From: Liquidambar formosana
Taxonomy: Eukaryota > Streptophyta > Magnoliopsida > Saxifragales > Altingiaceae
Assembly: GCA_039720395.1 (NCBI GenBank)
Contig: JBBPBK010000095.1
Span: 124,001-188,000, forward strand
Length of the DNA: 64,000 nucleotides
Direction: 5' to 3'
The notes under the pieces are model-generated. The model was not told where the DNA came from and did no database searches. It worked only from the letters and a program-made list of their open reading frames with translations. This document shows positions 49,403 through 55,959 of this stretch, one piece after another. The translations under genes and the position numbers were made by a program. How positions within the stretch are numbered: the first letter of the stretch is position 1; each line of letters opens with the position of its first letter.

Positions 49403-51754
49403 AACATGAAAATCTAATTATTTGTTACTTTTGTGTTAATTTAACTTATTAGAATAAACACTCAACACAATAAGTCAAAATTCCTTCAATTGTTAGGAGT
49501 TATGGTAGGAATAAAAAGTTAGCTAGAACACATGCATAGTAGTGGAGACTGTATAGAATTTATGAAGTGAACATAATAAAACAAATTCAACGTTACATGA
49601 ATTCTCACCAAATTTCAAGAAATACATAATAAAAGTATAAAACACTCACGCAATAGCCCCTTGAGATCCGGTATCGTCTCCATGATGTGGATATTTGGTT
49701 TGTAACTGCGCTGGGAAGTAGGTGTGCCTCTAACAGGCCATTCTCATTTGCTAGAGAATGAGAGGAAGAAGGAGATATGAAGTCAACGTGCTTTAGAATT
49801 ATATGTATAGTATTAAATGGAGTATTTGATTTAGGGTTTCCTTTGAATTCCTATTTGTGTTTTATATATTAAGGTATGTGTTTTAGAATATATTAAGGTA
49901 TGTGCCTTAGAATTATAGTTTCCATATTACTATATTTCCTATATATGCAGAAGGGTGGGTAGTTGTGTATTTAAAAATTAAAATAAGGGTATATTAGTCA
50001 ATCAAAAGTTTTTCTTACATTCATCTTTTTATAGGTAGTATAGGTAGTATAGATATACTTGCTCTATGCACTTCTCTCATCTGTTATTATGCAAATACTT
50101 TAGTACATTGGTTACCACTTACCAAATATAAAATGATAATGATAATCACCTCGTCCTCCCTCCAGTATTAACACGTTCACATTCTTTGAGCTTTTATCCT
50201 TTCCCCATCACACATAGACGAATCATTCTTCTTTTTTAGCCTTAAAAGTAAAAGATGGTGCTTTAGTGACATTGTAGTGAATTTCTAATACAACTTAGTG
50301 TACATCCAGAAAGTTTTGTCTCTTCGACATGGTTTCTAGTTATTTATTTTTTCCTTACTAAATTATCATTTTTCTATTGGACATAGTTCATAGTACACCA
50401 TCCAAAGGAAACCAGCTTGTGACTACTGCTCTCAATACTGATTTTCTTTTGAGGATGCATGTGCATAAAATGAGTGCCATAGTTTCAGTCTTGGTTAATG
50501 ACGTAATACTTACCATTCTGATGCTACCCTTTTTCTCTCCAGAGGTTATATGGCTCCTGAATATGCGATGAGGGGTTACTTAACTGATAAAGCAGATGTT
50601 TACAGCTTTGGAGTTGTTGCTCTAGAGATTGTCAGTGGGAAGTGCAACACAAATTACAGGCCAAAGGAGGAGTTTGTTTATCTTCTTGATTGGGTAATCA
50701 ACATTTCACTGTGCCCTTTCTAGTCAATTTTTCATTCTACTACCCTGCTTGATTTTTTTACTGGTGTTTTCTCTTCTTTAAAAGATTAATGGTGGTAAAG
50801 GCATTTAGAGGTGAAGAGCTAGTTTGGGAGTTCAATTCTTACCATTAACCAAAAAATGAAAAATTAAAGTGATTGCATGTGCATAGACACATGGAAATAA
50901 AATTCTTTTATTTTGCTTTTGGTAATAGAATTTGAATGACTAAATTCATCATTCTATATTCATTTATCATATAAAATTTAAAGTTGTAATTAATCAATAA
51001 TATAAAAACTAAACAATTGAAATGACATTATTGTTTGGATGCCTAATAAGATCCTCTATACATTAGTAAACAGATAAAACAGATCATACAAAATGGAAAA
51101 CAAACTCAACCAAATGTGCTGCAAAACAAAGCAAAATGCTTTTCCTTTCAAAACCCAAAATGCCTTCTAATCATCCTTTTGATACATATGTCTTTTTTAC
51201 TTTTTTATCTCTTTATCTATGTATTCTTGAATGCATATATTATACTTTGAAATTATTGCTTGGAGCATAGAATTTAGTAAGTAAAACTAGTGCGTTCTGT
51301 TTTTTCCTACATGGAATTCTAGGCGTATGTGCTACAAGAGCAAGGAAATCTTCTTGAACTTGTTGACCCAAGTCTCGGTTCAAAGTACAACGAGGAAGAA
51401 GCAATGAGGATGCTAAACTTGGCTCTCTTATGCACCAACCAATCTCCCACTCTCAGGCCATCCATGTCTTCCGTAGTGAGTATGCTCGAAGGCAAAATTG
51501 CACTACAAGCACCAATAATAGTTGAACGCAGTTCTGTGAACCAGGATATGAGGTTCAAAGCCTTTGAGAAGCCATCACAAGACAGCCAGACACATGTTTC
51601 GTCATTCTCTCAAGATAGTCAGGTACAGAAGAGCATGTCAATGGATGGGCCGTCGGTCGATTCATCTATTTCTCTCCAAAGTAAGGATGAGACACGAGAC
51701 CATTCTTCATCAAGCAAGCTTCTTCAGGATCTTTACGACGTAAACATAGTCTGA
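7340..51754 (+). CDS. LRR-VIII-2 malectin-like receptor-like serine/threonine kinase, complete multi-exon gene
   Basis: Plasma-membrane receptor kinase. Exons with clean GT/AG sites and continuous phase: 7340-7433, 7714-7885, 9367-9438, one or more copies of a three-exon LRR module (first copy 12357-12425, 12531-12602, 12690-12761), then 36475-36546, 36624-36695, 36795-36866, 36993-37064, 37173-37244, 40169-40246, 40379-40444, 40620-40679, 40771-40809, 40895-40950, 43625-43995, 44356-44554, 44639-44773, 45242-45363, 45542-45752, 45853-46090, 50543-50693, 51323-51754. With one module the protein is 1022 residues: signal peptide ~1-23, LRRs ~90-375, malectin ~404-593, membrane helix ~601-625, kinase ~655-930. 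[13 protein letters not shown] (Lys ~691), HRDIK (Asp ~789) and DFG (Asp ~807) are all present, so catalysis should be intact (RD kinase). The ATG heads a hydrophobic leader and is the first in frame. Closest named relatives by motif: RKF1, LIK1, At1g53440. Ligand unknown. Confidence 0.9.
8371..8779. mobile_element. palindromic MITE family B, copy 1
   Basis: Left end GGCTATTGCAATCCCTCAAC and right end GTTGAGAGGTTACAAGGGTC are inverted and imperfect. The interior is also an inverted repeat around 8540-8600 (CACTAAAAAGCATCATTTTG against CAAAATAATTTTTTT-type sequence). A second copy lies at 41490-41931. Non-coding. Confidence 0.55.
9071..9287. mobile_element. MITE with 17-bp inverted ends
   Basis: Starts GGGTTTTCTTAACATGT and ends ACACGTTAAGAAAGCCC, inverted with two mismatches. 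The flanks TTTATTCTT and TTTATTATT look like a 9-bp target duplication with one mismatch, which fits a Mutator-like element. Non-coding, within intron 2. Confidence 0.6.
9439..11255. other. intron 3, left part, nothing recognised
   Basis: AT-rich intron sequence between exon 3 and the LRR array. Several short open frames are present, none resembling a protein family. No terminal repeats found by eye. Confidence 0.5.
12357..12761 (+). CDS. LRR module copy 1 (exons 12357-12425, 12531-12602, 12690-12761)
   Basis: Three exons of 69, 72 and 72 nt, entering and leaving in phase 2, encode 71 residues, three LRRs: [40 protein letters not shown] and [20 protein letters not shown]. Acceptors AACAG, TGCAG and TCCAG and donors GTAAG, GTAAG and GTAAG are all good. 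Joins in frame to exon 3 before it and to 36475 or another module after it. Confidence 0.88.
14977..15378 (+). pseudogene. LRR module copy 2, splice-defective (14977-15045, 15148-15219, 15307-15378)
   Basis: The coding parts are open and similar to the other copies, but two splice signals are broken. Before the second exon the other copies read ACTGCAGGTC and this one reads ACTGGTC, so the acceptor AG is gone. At the end of the third exon the donor GT is AT (ATACTATAAG where others have ATACTGTAAG). The first exon keeps good sites (ends GTCATTCT then GTAAG). Using the next upstream AG (TTAG) for exon two would shift the frame. Confidence 0.85.
17644..18048 (+). CDS. LRR module copy 3 (17644-17712, 17818-17889, 17977-18048)
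   Basis: Open and in phase 2. Differences from copy 1: DLSRNYL (His to Arg), SIQES (Pro to Gln) in the first repeat, [10 protein letters not shown] in the second; the third repeat is identical (ends LRVL). The first donor is GTAAAT, a little weaker than the GTAAG of other copies. All other sites are standard. Confidence 0.85.
20256..20660 (+). CDS. LRR module copy 4 (20256-20324, 20430-20501, 20589-20660)
   Basis: Open, phase 2, all splice sites good. First repeat as in copy 1. Second repeat ends LELL instead of LERL. Third repeat ends LQIL as in copy 2, but with a normal GTAAG donor. The exon region and ~400 bp upstream match copy 1 while both flanks match copy 2. Confidence 0.87.
22772..23176 (+). 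CDS. LRR module copy 5 (22772-22840, 22946-23017, 23105-23176)
   Basis: Open, phase 2. The first repeat begins VLSRNYL (Asp to Val, acceptor ATACAG). The second is [10 protein letters not shown] ... DITTLERL. The third is [10 protein letters not shown] ... LRNLRKL. Last donor GTATG. Compared with copies 1-4 it changes Phe to Arg and Glu to Lys at positions predicted to lie on the exposed face of the beta strand. Confidence 0.85.
25465..25869 (+). CDS. LRR module copy 6 (25465-25533, 25639-25710, 25798-25869)
   Basis: Open, phase 2. First repeat DLSRNYL ending LPLVVL, second as in copy 5 ([10 protein letters not shown]), third [10 protein letters not shown] ending LSKLWKL. Donors GTAAG, GTAAG and GTAAAA; the last is somewhat weak. 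Closest to copy 5. Confidence 0.85.
28154..28558 (+). CDS. LRR module copy 7 (28154-28222, 28328-28399, 28487-28558)
   Basis: Open, phase 2, good sites. First repeat DLSRNYL ending LPLVIL, second [16 protein letters not shown] ending LKQL, third [10 protein letters not shown] ending LRIL. It lies nearest to the downstream LRR exons, and only its unit is followed by the complete LTR, so it may be the original unit. Confidence 0.86.
29007..31642 (-). mobile_element. solo LTR, 2.64 kb, target duplication CCGTC
   Basis: Begins TGTGAACCCTGAAAAGTGG and ends GGGGTATAACA, flanked by perfect CCGTC copies at 29002-29006 and 31643-31647. Read on the minus strand it opens TGTTATACCCCATTTTTGCA, a start shared by many plant gypsy LTRs, so the minus orientation is likely. 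No internal coding region remains. Its first ~730 bp (up to 29740) are also present in array units 1-6; the remaining 1.9 kb occurs only here. Confidence 0.8.
31648..33542. mobile_element. remnant of an older retroelement (copia-like 3' region)
   Basis: Continues the sequence interrupted by the solo LTR. The left part lies in every array unit, from TTACCAACCTTGTAATACC to the CCGTC site. It includes iterated GATCGATC-type palindromes at ~32000-32170. Near 32692-32760 it has CTCCCCC and CCCCCTTTTTGTCATGAATT; on the minus strand this is the AAAAAGGGGGA-type sequence found near the 3' end of many plant copia elements. No intact protein. Assignment tentative. Confidence 0.4.
33548..35340. mobile_element. 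solo LTR, 1.79 kb, target duplication AGCAT
   Basis: Starts TGTCATGACCCAGAAAATAG and ends AAGTCCTCACA, with perfect AGCAT copies at 33543-33547 and 35341-35345. Carries repeated GAAACATGGCAAGACATCCC segments, CT-rich patches at 34870-34915, and several GTAGTCGACTAC-type palindromes at ~35033-35165. No coding region; a solo LTR left by LTR-LTR recombination. Confidence 0.8.
35346..36474. other. end of the large LRR intron, AT-rich
   Basis: Continuation of the retroelement-derived sequence, then low-complexity T-rich stretches (36060-36310) and a poly-T tract just before the acceptor at 36474. A 117-codon open frame at 35983-36336 is low-complexity and not considered a gene. Confidence 0.5.
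36475..40950 (+). CDS. receptor LRR exons after the array and the C-cap
   Basis: Five exons of 72 nt (36475, 36624, 36795, 36993, 37173) encode one LRR each: [65 protein letters not shown] and [17 protein letters not shown]. They are followed by 40169-40246 ([16 protein letters not shown]), 40379-40444 ([16 protein letters not shown]), 40620-40679 ([16 protein letters not shown]), 40771-40809 and 40895-40950. The last ends in the C-cap motif [12 protein letters not shown], which matches the WCL...PC signature of LRR-VIII-2 receptors. All junctions are phase 2 until the last, which leaves phase 1. A 2.9-kb intron (37245-40168) is filled with transposon sequence. Confidence 0.88.
37493..39156. 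mobile_element. LTR-like segment with a nested Helitron
   Basis: Begins TGTCACACCCCTAATTTTCA, a common plant gypsy LTR start, and could end at GGGTATTACA near 39156. I could not find a matching target duplication, so the ends are tentative. Contains the Helitron at 38062-38531 and an AC/GT-rich patch with two CATTCGATTACGGCCGTCCG copies near 38650 and 38697. No coding region. Confidence 0.4.
38062..38531 (+). mobile_element. non-autonomous Helitron, short copy
   Basis: Starts TCTATACTACCTATAAAAGG after a host A. Ends GCAACGCACGTGTGCTATAT then CTAG before a host T. ACGCACGTGTGC can form the short 3' hairpin. About 470 bp, non-coding, same family as 659-1500. Confidence 0.8.
39201..39350. mobile_element. 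MITE family A, copy 3
   Basis: GGAATTACAGATTGGTCTGG at the left and CCAGAACAATCTGTAATTTCC at the right, inverted; same interior as the other two copies. The best-preserved of the three. Confidence 0.7.
39450..40083 (-). pseudogene. LINE-type RNase H-like fragment
   Basis: On the minus strand the translation contains [14 protein letters not shown] and [12 protein letters not shown]. This is the start of the RNase H-like domain found at the end of plant LINE proteins, where the pattern is PPxGxxKxNTDGA ... AGxGGVIRDxxG; the catalytic Asp of NTDG is Glu here. Next, in another frame, come [12 protein letters not shown] and FQVELDA. Stops and frameshifts break it, and it ends near 39450. It lies in an intron of the receptor, antisense to it. 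Confidence 0.65.
41490..41931. mobile_element. palindromic MITE family B, copy 2
   Basis: Left end GGGCGCTATCACCACCACAA; right end TTGCAGTGGCAATAGCCCCC (inverted, imperfect). Interior arms are inverted too: CTAAAAAACATCATTCTGAA against CAAAATGATGTTTTCTAATA. Related to 8371-8779. Confidence 0.6.
42015..43291. mobile_element. TIR transposon, probably Mutator-like, with unassigned interior
   Basis: Left end GAGTAAATTACATATACACT and right end GGTGTACATTTAATTTACCC are inverted over about 90 bp. The order of motifs is the same in both arms (TGTGTTAT, CAAATGTACT or CAAATACACA, ACCCCTTC). GGTAAATTAC-type ends are frequent in plant Mutator-like elements. The interior has a CT run (42239-42271) and a 97-codon minus-strand frame (42498-42205) of no recognised family, which could be captured gene sequence. 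Confidence 0.6.
43625..44554 (+). CDS. receptor malectin-domain exons
   Basis: Exon 43625-43995 (371 nt) starts in phase 1 after CTGCAG and encodes [51 protein letters not shown] and [10 protein letters not shown]. Exon 44356-44554 (199 nt) continues [32 protein letters not shown] and [11 protein letters not shown]. These are the hallmark blocks of the extracellular malectin domain of LRR-VIII receptors, a fold known to bind carbohydrate in some proteins. The domain is complete. Confidence 0.9.
44639..51754 (+). CDS. receptor transmembrane and kinase exons
   Basis: 44639-44773 carries the membrane helix ([20 protein letters not shown], then basic residues). 45242-45363: [13 protein letters not shown] and the Gly-rich loop. 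45542-45752: [20 protein letters not shown] with the ATP-binding Lys and the helix-C Glu. 45853-46090: [14 protein letters not shown] and DFGLAKL. 50543-50693: [20 protein letters not shown]. 51323-51754: the C-lobe ([28 protein letters not shown]) and a Ser-rich tail ending [11 protein letters not shown] and TGA. All catalytic residues are intact. The intron 46091-50542 (4.45 kb) interrupts the activation segment between AGT and GYMAPE and is packed with Helitrons and MITEs. Confidence 0.9.
45812..45852. repeat. CT microsatellite serving as polypyrimidine tract
   Basis: A CT dinucleotide run of about 20 repeats that ends directly in CTCAG, the acceptor of the exon with the HRD and DFG motifs (45853-46090). 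No other pyrimidine tract is available for that acceptor. Confidence 0.85.
47516..47809. mobile_element. MITE with AGCTAAGAAGCACGGACA-type ends
   Basis: Left end GCTAAGAAGCACGGACATAG, right end GTGTCCATGCTTCTTAGC, inverted with one mismatch over ~17 bp. The interior is rich in GACACG and CACGTG motifs, also in inverted arrangement. Non-coding, inside the kinase intron. Confidence 0.6.
47838..49284 (-). mobile_element. Helitron, minus orientation (first of an adjacent pair)
   Basis: Reading the minus strand, the 3' end is the hairpin region GCAACGCACGTGTGTACCAA followed by CTAG at 47841-47838. The 5' end near 49284 reads ATATTACCTATAAAAAGTTG, a degraded version of the family start. Contains the TA/GT microsatellite at 48114-48170. 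Non-coding. Confidence 0.6.
48114..48170. repeat. compound GT-TA-TG microsatellite
   Basis: GTGTGTGTGT, then a TA run of about 10 repeats, then TG repeats. Low complexity; the 60-codon frame across it is not a gene. Confidence 0.9.
49290..50053 (-). mobile_element. Helitron, minus orientation (second of the pair)
   Basis: On the minus strand it starts TCTATACTACCTATACTACC at 50053 (the family start with a 10-bp duplication) and ends in GCAATGCACGTGTGCCTATA near 49290, where the final CTAG is degraded. An AT run at 49351-49400 lies inside. It abuts the previous element in the same orientation. Confidence 0.6.
49351..49400. repeat. AT microsatellite
   Basis: About 25 uninterrupted AT repeats within the second Helitron of the pair. 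Confidence 0.9.
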
Positions 51755-51871
51755 TTATGAAAATATGAGGAATTAGAACAATGCTATGAAACTTTGTCTG
51801 CACTTAAAGGGTTAAAATATGAATACTGAAAAAAAAAAAAAAAAAAAAAACATGTTAAGATTCTTGTGTAA

Positions 51872-52106
51872 GGGGCTGTTTGGCAAATCTGAAAACCTGG
51901 CCAGCTGAGAATAAGAGCGGCCAGTTTTGTTTCCACACTGTTTGATAAGTCTCTTTTTCCTACTAAACACTTCTGCTTTGTTCTGAAAATAAGGCATAAA
52001 TACAGTTTTTTTTCAAACCAACTATGAGTTAGTTTATTTAAAAACCAGATAACAGTTGTGGACTGGACCTAATCTGATCCAGTTTTTTAAGTTCCCAAAC
52101 AGGTCC
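51872..52106. mobile_element. Tourist-like (PIF/Harbinger) MITE in the 3' flank
   Basis: Ends GGGGCTGTTTGGCAAA and TTCCCAAACAGGTCC are inverted, flanked by TAA on both sides (51869-51871 and 52107-52109). A TGTTTGG end with a TAA/TTA duplication is the Tourist/Harbinger signature. Begins only 118 bp after the receptor stop codon, behind a 22-nt poly-A tract, so it may be part of the 3' UTR. Confidence 0.7.
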
Positions 52107-52384
52107 TAAACGTTAGCAACTTGAGTACAATGCAAGGTATTGTTTTGAATTTAGTGACACCGGTGCCATTTGGTTTATACATGATGAGCTGATCTAAAGA
52201 TTTTATGAACTAGAGGTGGCAATGGACTGGATTTAAGACTTAGACCTGGAATTGCCCAATGAAGCAAGCCTGATAAGCTTGAAAGGCATGGCTGTCATTT
52301 AATTGGTATAAGTCAAGCTGGCCTGTTTGGACCCGACAAGCCTTGTTTTACACTTTTTTAATTTTCGTTTTTCGTTTTTAATAA

Positions 52385-52885
52385 TAAAAAATGCCAAAGA
52401 TGAAGATGGCATGATCATGCTTGCTACCCCAAAAACCAGCTGACATGAATATCTCGAACTAAGCTCAAGGAGCCCATGTGTAACCATAAAATAGCACCAC
52501 AAAAACAACAAACAAGGAGGATGTGAAACACCAGGGGCTGCATATAAATTACATCTTGAAGATCTCCACTCTCCATGAAGAAATACATTTTTCACATTAT
52601 CTTGATAAAGTTGCCACCTTAGCAGTAGGGGCAAAGGTATCTTCATAATCAATCCTACACTTTTGAATAACACCATGAGCAATAAATCGAGCTTGTAACG
52701 CTCAATAGAACCATTTGAACGAATTTCAATCTTGTAGAACAATTTGCTAGAGTTTTAATTTTATAAACCCATTTGCAACTACAAGGAACCTTGCCTTGTG
52801 GGAAGACGAAGAATATTCCAATTTCCAAGTCTGAAATAACTTGAAGGGCAATGAGATCCCCAGCCATTGCCTCCTGCCACTGAAA
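52385..52885 (-). pseudogene. Ty1/copia reverse-transcriptase relic
   Basis: Minus-strand translation across several frames shows the order of copia RT motifs: PQGKVPCSCKWVYKIK, then NGSIERYK, then KNVFLHGEW, then a WF(E)IFMSAGF-like segment. Multiple frameshifts and stops; no LTRs recognised around it. An old fragment with no capacity to function. Confidence 0.75.
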
Positions 52886-52889
52886 AACA

Positions 52890-53032
52890 CTATGTTTGGA
52901 TAAAGAATTTGTAGGTGGAATTTGTCTTTGAAATGGAATTTGTAAAAATTTTGTAAGGAAATTTCTTATAAAAATTTTACAAATTCCATCTCAAAGACAA
53001 ATTCTACCTACAAATTCCTTATCCAAACATAG
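52890..53032. mobile_element. small palindromic MITE
   Basis: The whole 143 bp is a near-perfect inverted repeat: CTATGTTTGGATAAAGAATT at the left, AATTCCTTATCCAAACATAG at the right, and GGAATTTGTAAAAATTTT meeting its complement near the centre. Non-coding; superfamily uncertain. Confidence 0.75.
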
Positions 53033-54571
53033 CATTAGTGCTTTTTGATTACTCTGGGGTTCTTGGTTTTCTACGAAATTTCTCATTCATCATGGGTGTT
53101 GTTTTGAAAGTCTTAACAGTAAAATTCAAAAATATAATTATAAACAGTGCCTACAATTTACCAAAATGTTTGGGGCTTACCAATTTAGCTAGCACCAATC
53201 GGCCTATAAATGATTTCCATAATTTCCCTTCACAGAACGGAGCATCGCCTAGGTTCCGCTAGTAACTGGGATTAAGGCATACTACAAAAGAGCAAGCCAA
53301 GCTATTTTCTCCTCCATTGGCATCTCGATGAACAGCCCTAACATAAGTGTCATTATCGATGGACAGTGACAAACTTGCTAACCGAGTATAGATGGCTCGG
53401 TCCGCATTTTATTTTATTTTATTTTCCAAAGAAAAAAAAAGAGCTAAAAGAATCAAAGAGTAGCAAAAAATCCCAACTAGGTTGACACCCTAAGAACTCA
53501 CTTTCATTTGCCCTCAGCTCTAAATGTTATTAACAAAGAAAAGAGAATAAAAGAAAAATTACAACGAGATAATGAAACGAAAAAGAGACTTGTCTGGTCT
53601 TGATGGTTTATAATGCCATGATCCAGCTCACAAAGATAAATATAAGGAAAAAAAAAACCGATAAAATGGTAACCCGCATATCTCTAGCACGTTTAATGGT
53701 AACCCAACCTTTCCGCTTTCGGGTGTGCCTAAACACTAAAATCATACTTAAATATTTCACAATCAGTAATCACAACCACATGCACTTCATAAAATGGCAA
53801 CAAAAAAATTAATTTATTAGAAAAAAGAAGAAAAAAAGTGGTAAAAAACACTTTCGTACACTATACTTTGGGGACTTTTCAATCTAGGATCCAATAAAAA
53901 AAAATTAAAAATTTCCAATTTAATGCCAAAACTACAATTAAGTGTTCAATGTAGTCCAATCGAATACGACTTTTTATGAATTAAACGGAAAATGCACATG
54001 ACCTCGTATTCGTGCCTTACCATTCTGAAGCCTATGTGGCATCTATTCATGGACGGAAAATGTCTGAAATTTTTAGGCCTACTACAAGGGTTGGTCTGAA
54101 AATGGAGCCCTCATTTTTGGTCTAAAATTTGGAGCCCTAGGCAACACCACCTTAGTCACCTAAGCTCAAAACCAAGCCTGCCATTGGGTGCCGACCTAAT
54201 TGGGATTCAATGTCCTTGTTGATGCTTCTACTCTTTTTATGAAAAAATGAAAAATAATATTTTTTTTTAAAAAAAATTTACATGGGATTGATATAATAGT
54301 GGGGATGTTGAACCCAATATGGACAATTCAAGTGATAAATGAGTACGAAAGTGATGAGCGAGAATATTCATTTTCATCAAATTCGAATGACGGTCTTGGA
54401 GATCTTACAATGATTAATATGGCCATTAATATTATAGATAAGACATTGGTTGTTCCAACATCCAAATGCCATTAGGTACAAATGTACAATGTTGAAACTC
54501 AAAGAGAGTTACTAGATTTCTCTTAATCATATCATCAATTTTTATTTTTTTTAATTTATTTTATAGCAAAG
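53033..54571. other. intergenic, nothing recognised
   Basis: AT-rich, short open frames only, no recognisable domain or terminal repeat. Separates the receptor's 3' flank from the gypsy element. Confidence 0.5.
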
Positions 54572-55530
54572 TGTACGGGGAAAAGTCCGGACAGTCGGCG
54601 GGGCGCTTTGAAAGAGTAATCCGAAGATTCGGAACGCCACGCAGATATGGCCCGATTGGGTTGTAAGGACTGAGATGGCTCGTGCTCATGCGGGGATACA
54701 GAACCTTCTCGATGAATAGGAGAGCTGGGCGTCGCCTAAAACGGGGACCTGAAATCAAAGAGGATCGTCAGGGGAGACCGGGGGTTTCCCGGTCTAAAAC
54801 CCTCCGACGGTTAAGTCAGATTTTGAGGGAAAGAGAGAGAGAGAGAGGAATTTCTAGGGTTTTGTGCTGGAGGAACTTACCTTTCTCATCATGAATAGTG
54901 TTCCTTTTATAGGCAGACGCTAGGTTTCGGATTGGTCCAATGCTTTGACCTGACCGTGGTCAAATTAGGGTTCCGAGCTAACCATGGTTAGATAGGGGTT
55001 TCAGACCAGATCGCGGATCTTTCGGAGTTACAGGCCTGGCCGCTGACAGTCGTTCCCCTAGTTCGGTTTCCAGGAGCGTGCTCTACTCCCGGTCTGATTT
55101 TCCTCTGTCGGATCTGAGATGTAGGACAAATTTGACGCACGTGAGGGGTGCGTGCTTATGCGGCCCGAAAGGGGTTCATTGGACCGAGAGGTATTAAGGC
55201 CTGAGGGCCCATATACCCGAAAGCAGGCAGGACCGAGCGCTCGGATGCTCCGAGGACGTGCTTGCCCGATGGAGCAGGGTACCCCGAGCTCATTACCAAG
55301 ATCATACACGTGTCGTCGTTTCATTTGCTCTTCATAATTATCCCACACAACTTCTCCCGAGCCATCGTGTCCTCGGTCACTCGGTTACCGAGGATGTGAT
55401 GGTTCTGACATGGTGGTACTGCCTTTCAATCAAGCGCCGTTTCGTATGCCCGAGGCAGCCTTTCGGCACAAATCACGAGGGGGTGACGTCAGCCTCGGGA
55501 AGCTAGGTATATAAGGGATTTTCCTCCCTT
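54572..55530 (-). repeat. 3' LTR of the gypsy element (inner end approximate)
   Basis: Outer end TG at 54572; the inner end could not be fixed because the other LTR is outside the window, and it may lie anywhere near 55.5 kb. On the minus strand GCCTATAAAAGG (54902-54913) is a good TATA box for the element's own RNA. Carries the sequence blocks also seen in the LTR relic at 2740-4760. Confidence 0.6.
55508..55515 (+). promoter_or_regulatory. TATA box for the antisense extra gene
   Basis: TATATAAG on the + strand, ~450 bp upstream of the extra gene's ATG and followed by a pyrimidine-rich leader (TTTTCCTCCCTTATTTTCCC). Position and leader fit a start of transcription near 55540; inference from sequence only. 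Confidence 0.55.
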
Positions 55531-55959
55531 ATTTTCCCATTTTCATTCCCAGAGCCAGAGCCTTGCCAACCGAAGAGAATTCGCCGGAGAAAGGAATTCC
55601 ACCGTCGACAGCCGCCGGAAATCGCCCTTCTTGAGTTTTCCGGTAAGTTCTTCATCTGTTCTTGGTGTTCTTCATTTTTCTCAATGCATTTGCCTGTGAT
55701 CTCCTTTTTTCAATCCGTTCGTAAAAACCAAGTTGTGTGCTCGGTTGTTTGTGGAATGTCTGAACCGAGCACATCACATGTGCTCGGTTTCCTGCAATGT
55801 GTTTGAACCGAGCACAACATATGTGCTCGGATAAGACTAGGATTTAAACCGAGAGACTAACTTACCTAGGATTGTCCGGGGATTCCCTTAAAGATAGGAT
55901 TATTATTTGTTTCATGCATCCTAGGGCATTTTATCCTTACCGAGCTCTGTACTTAACAG

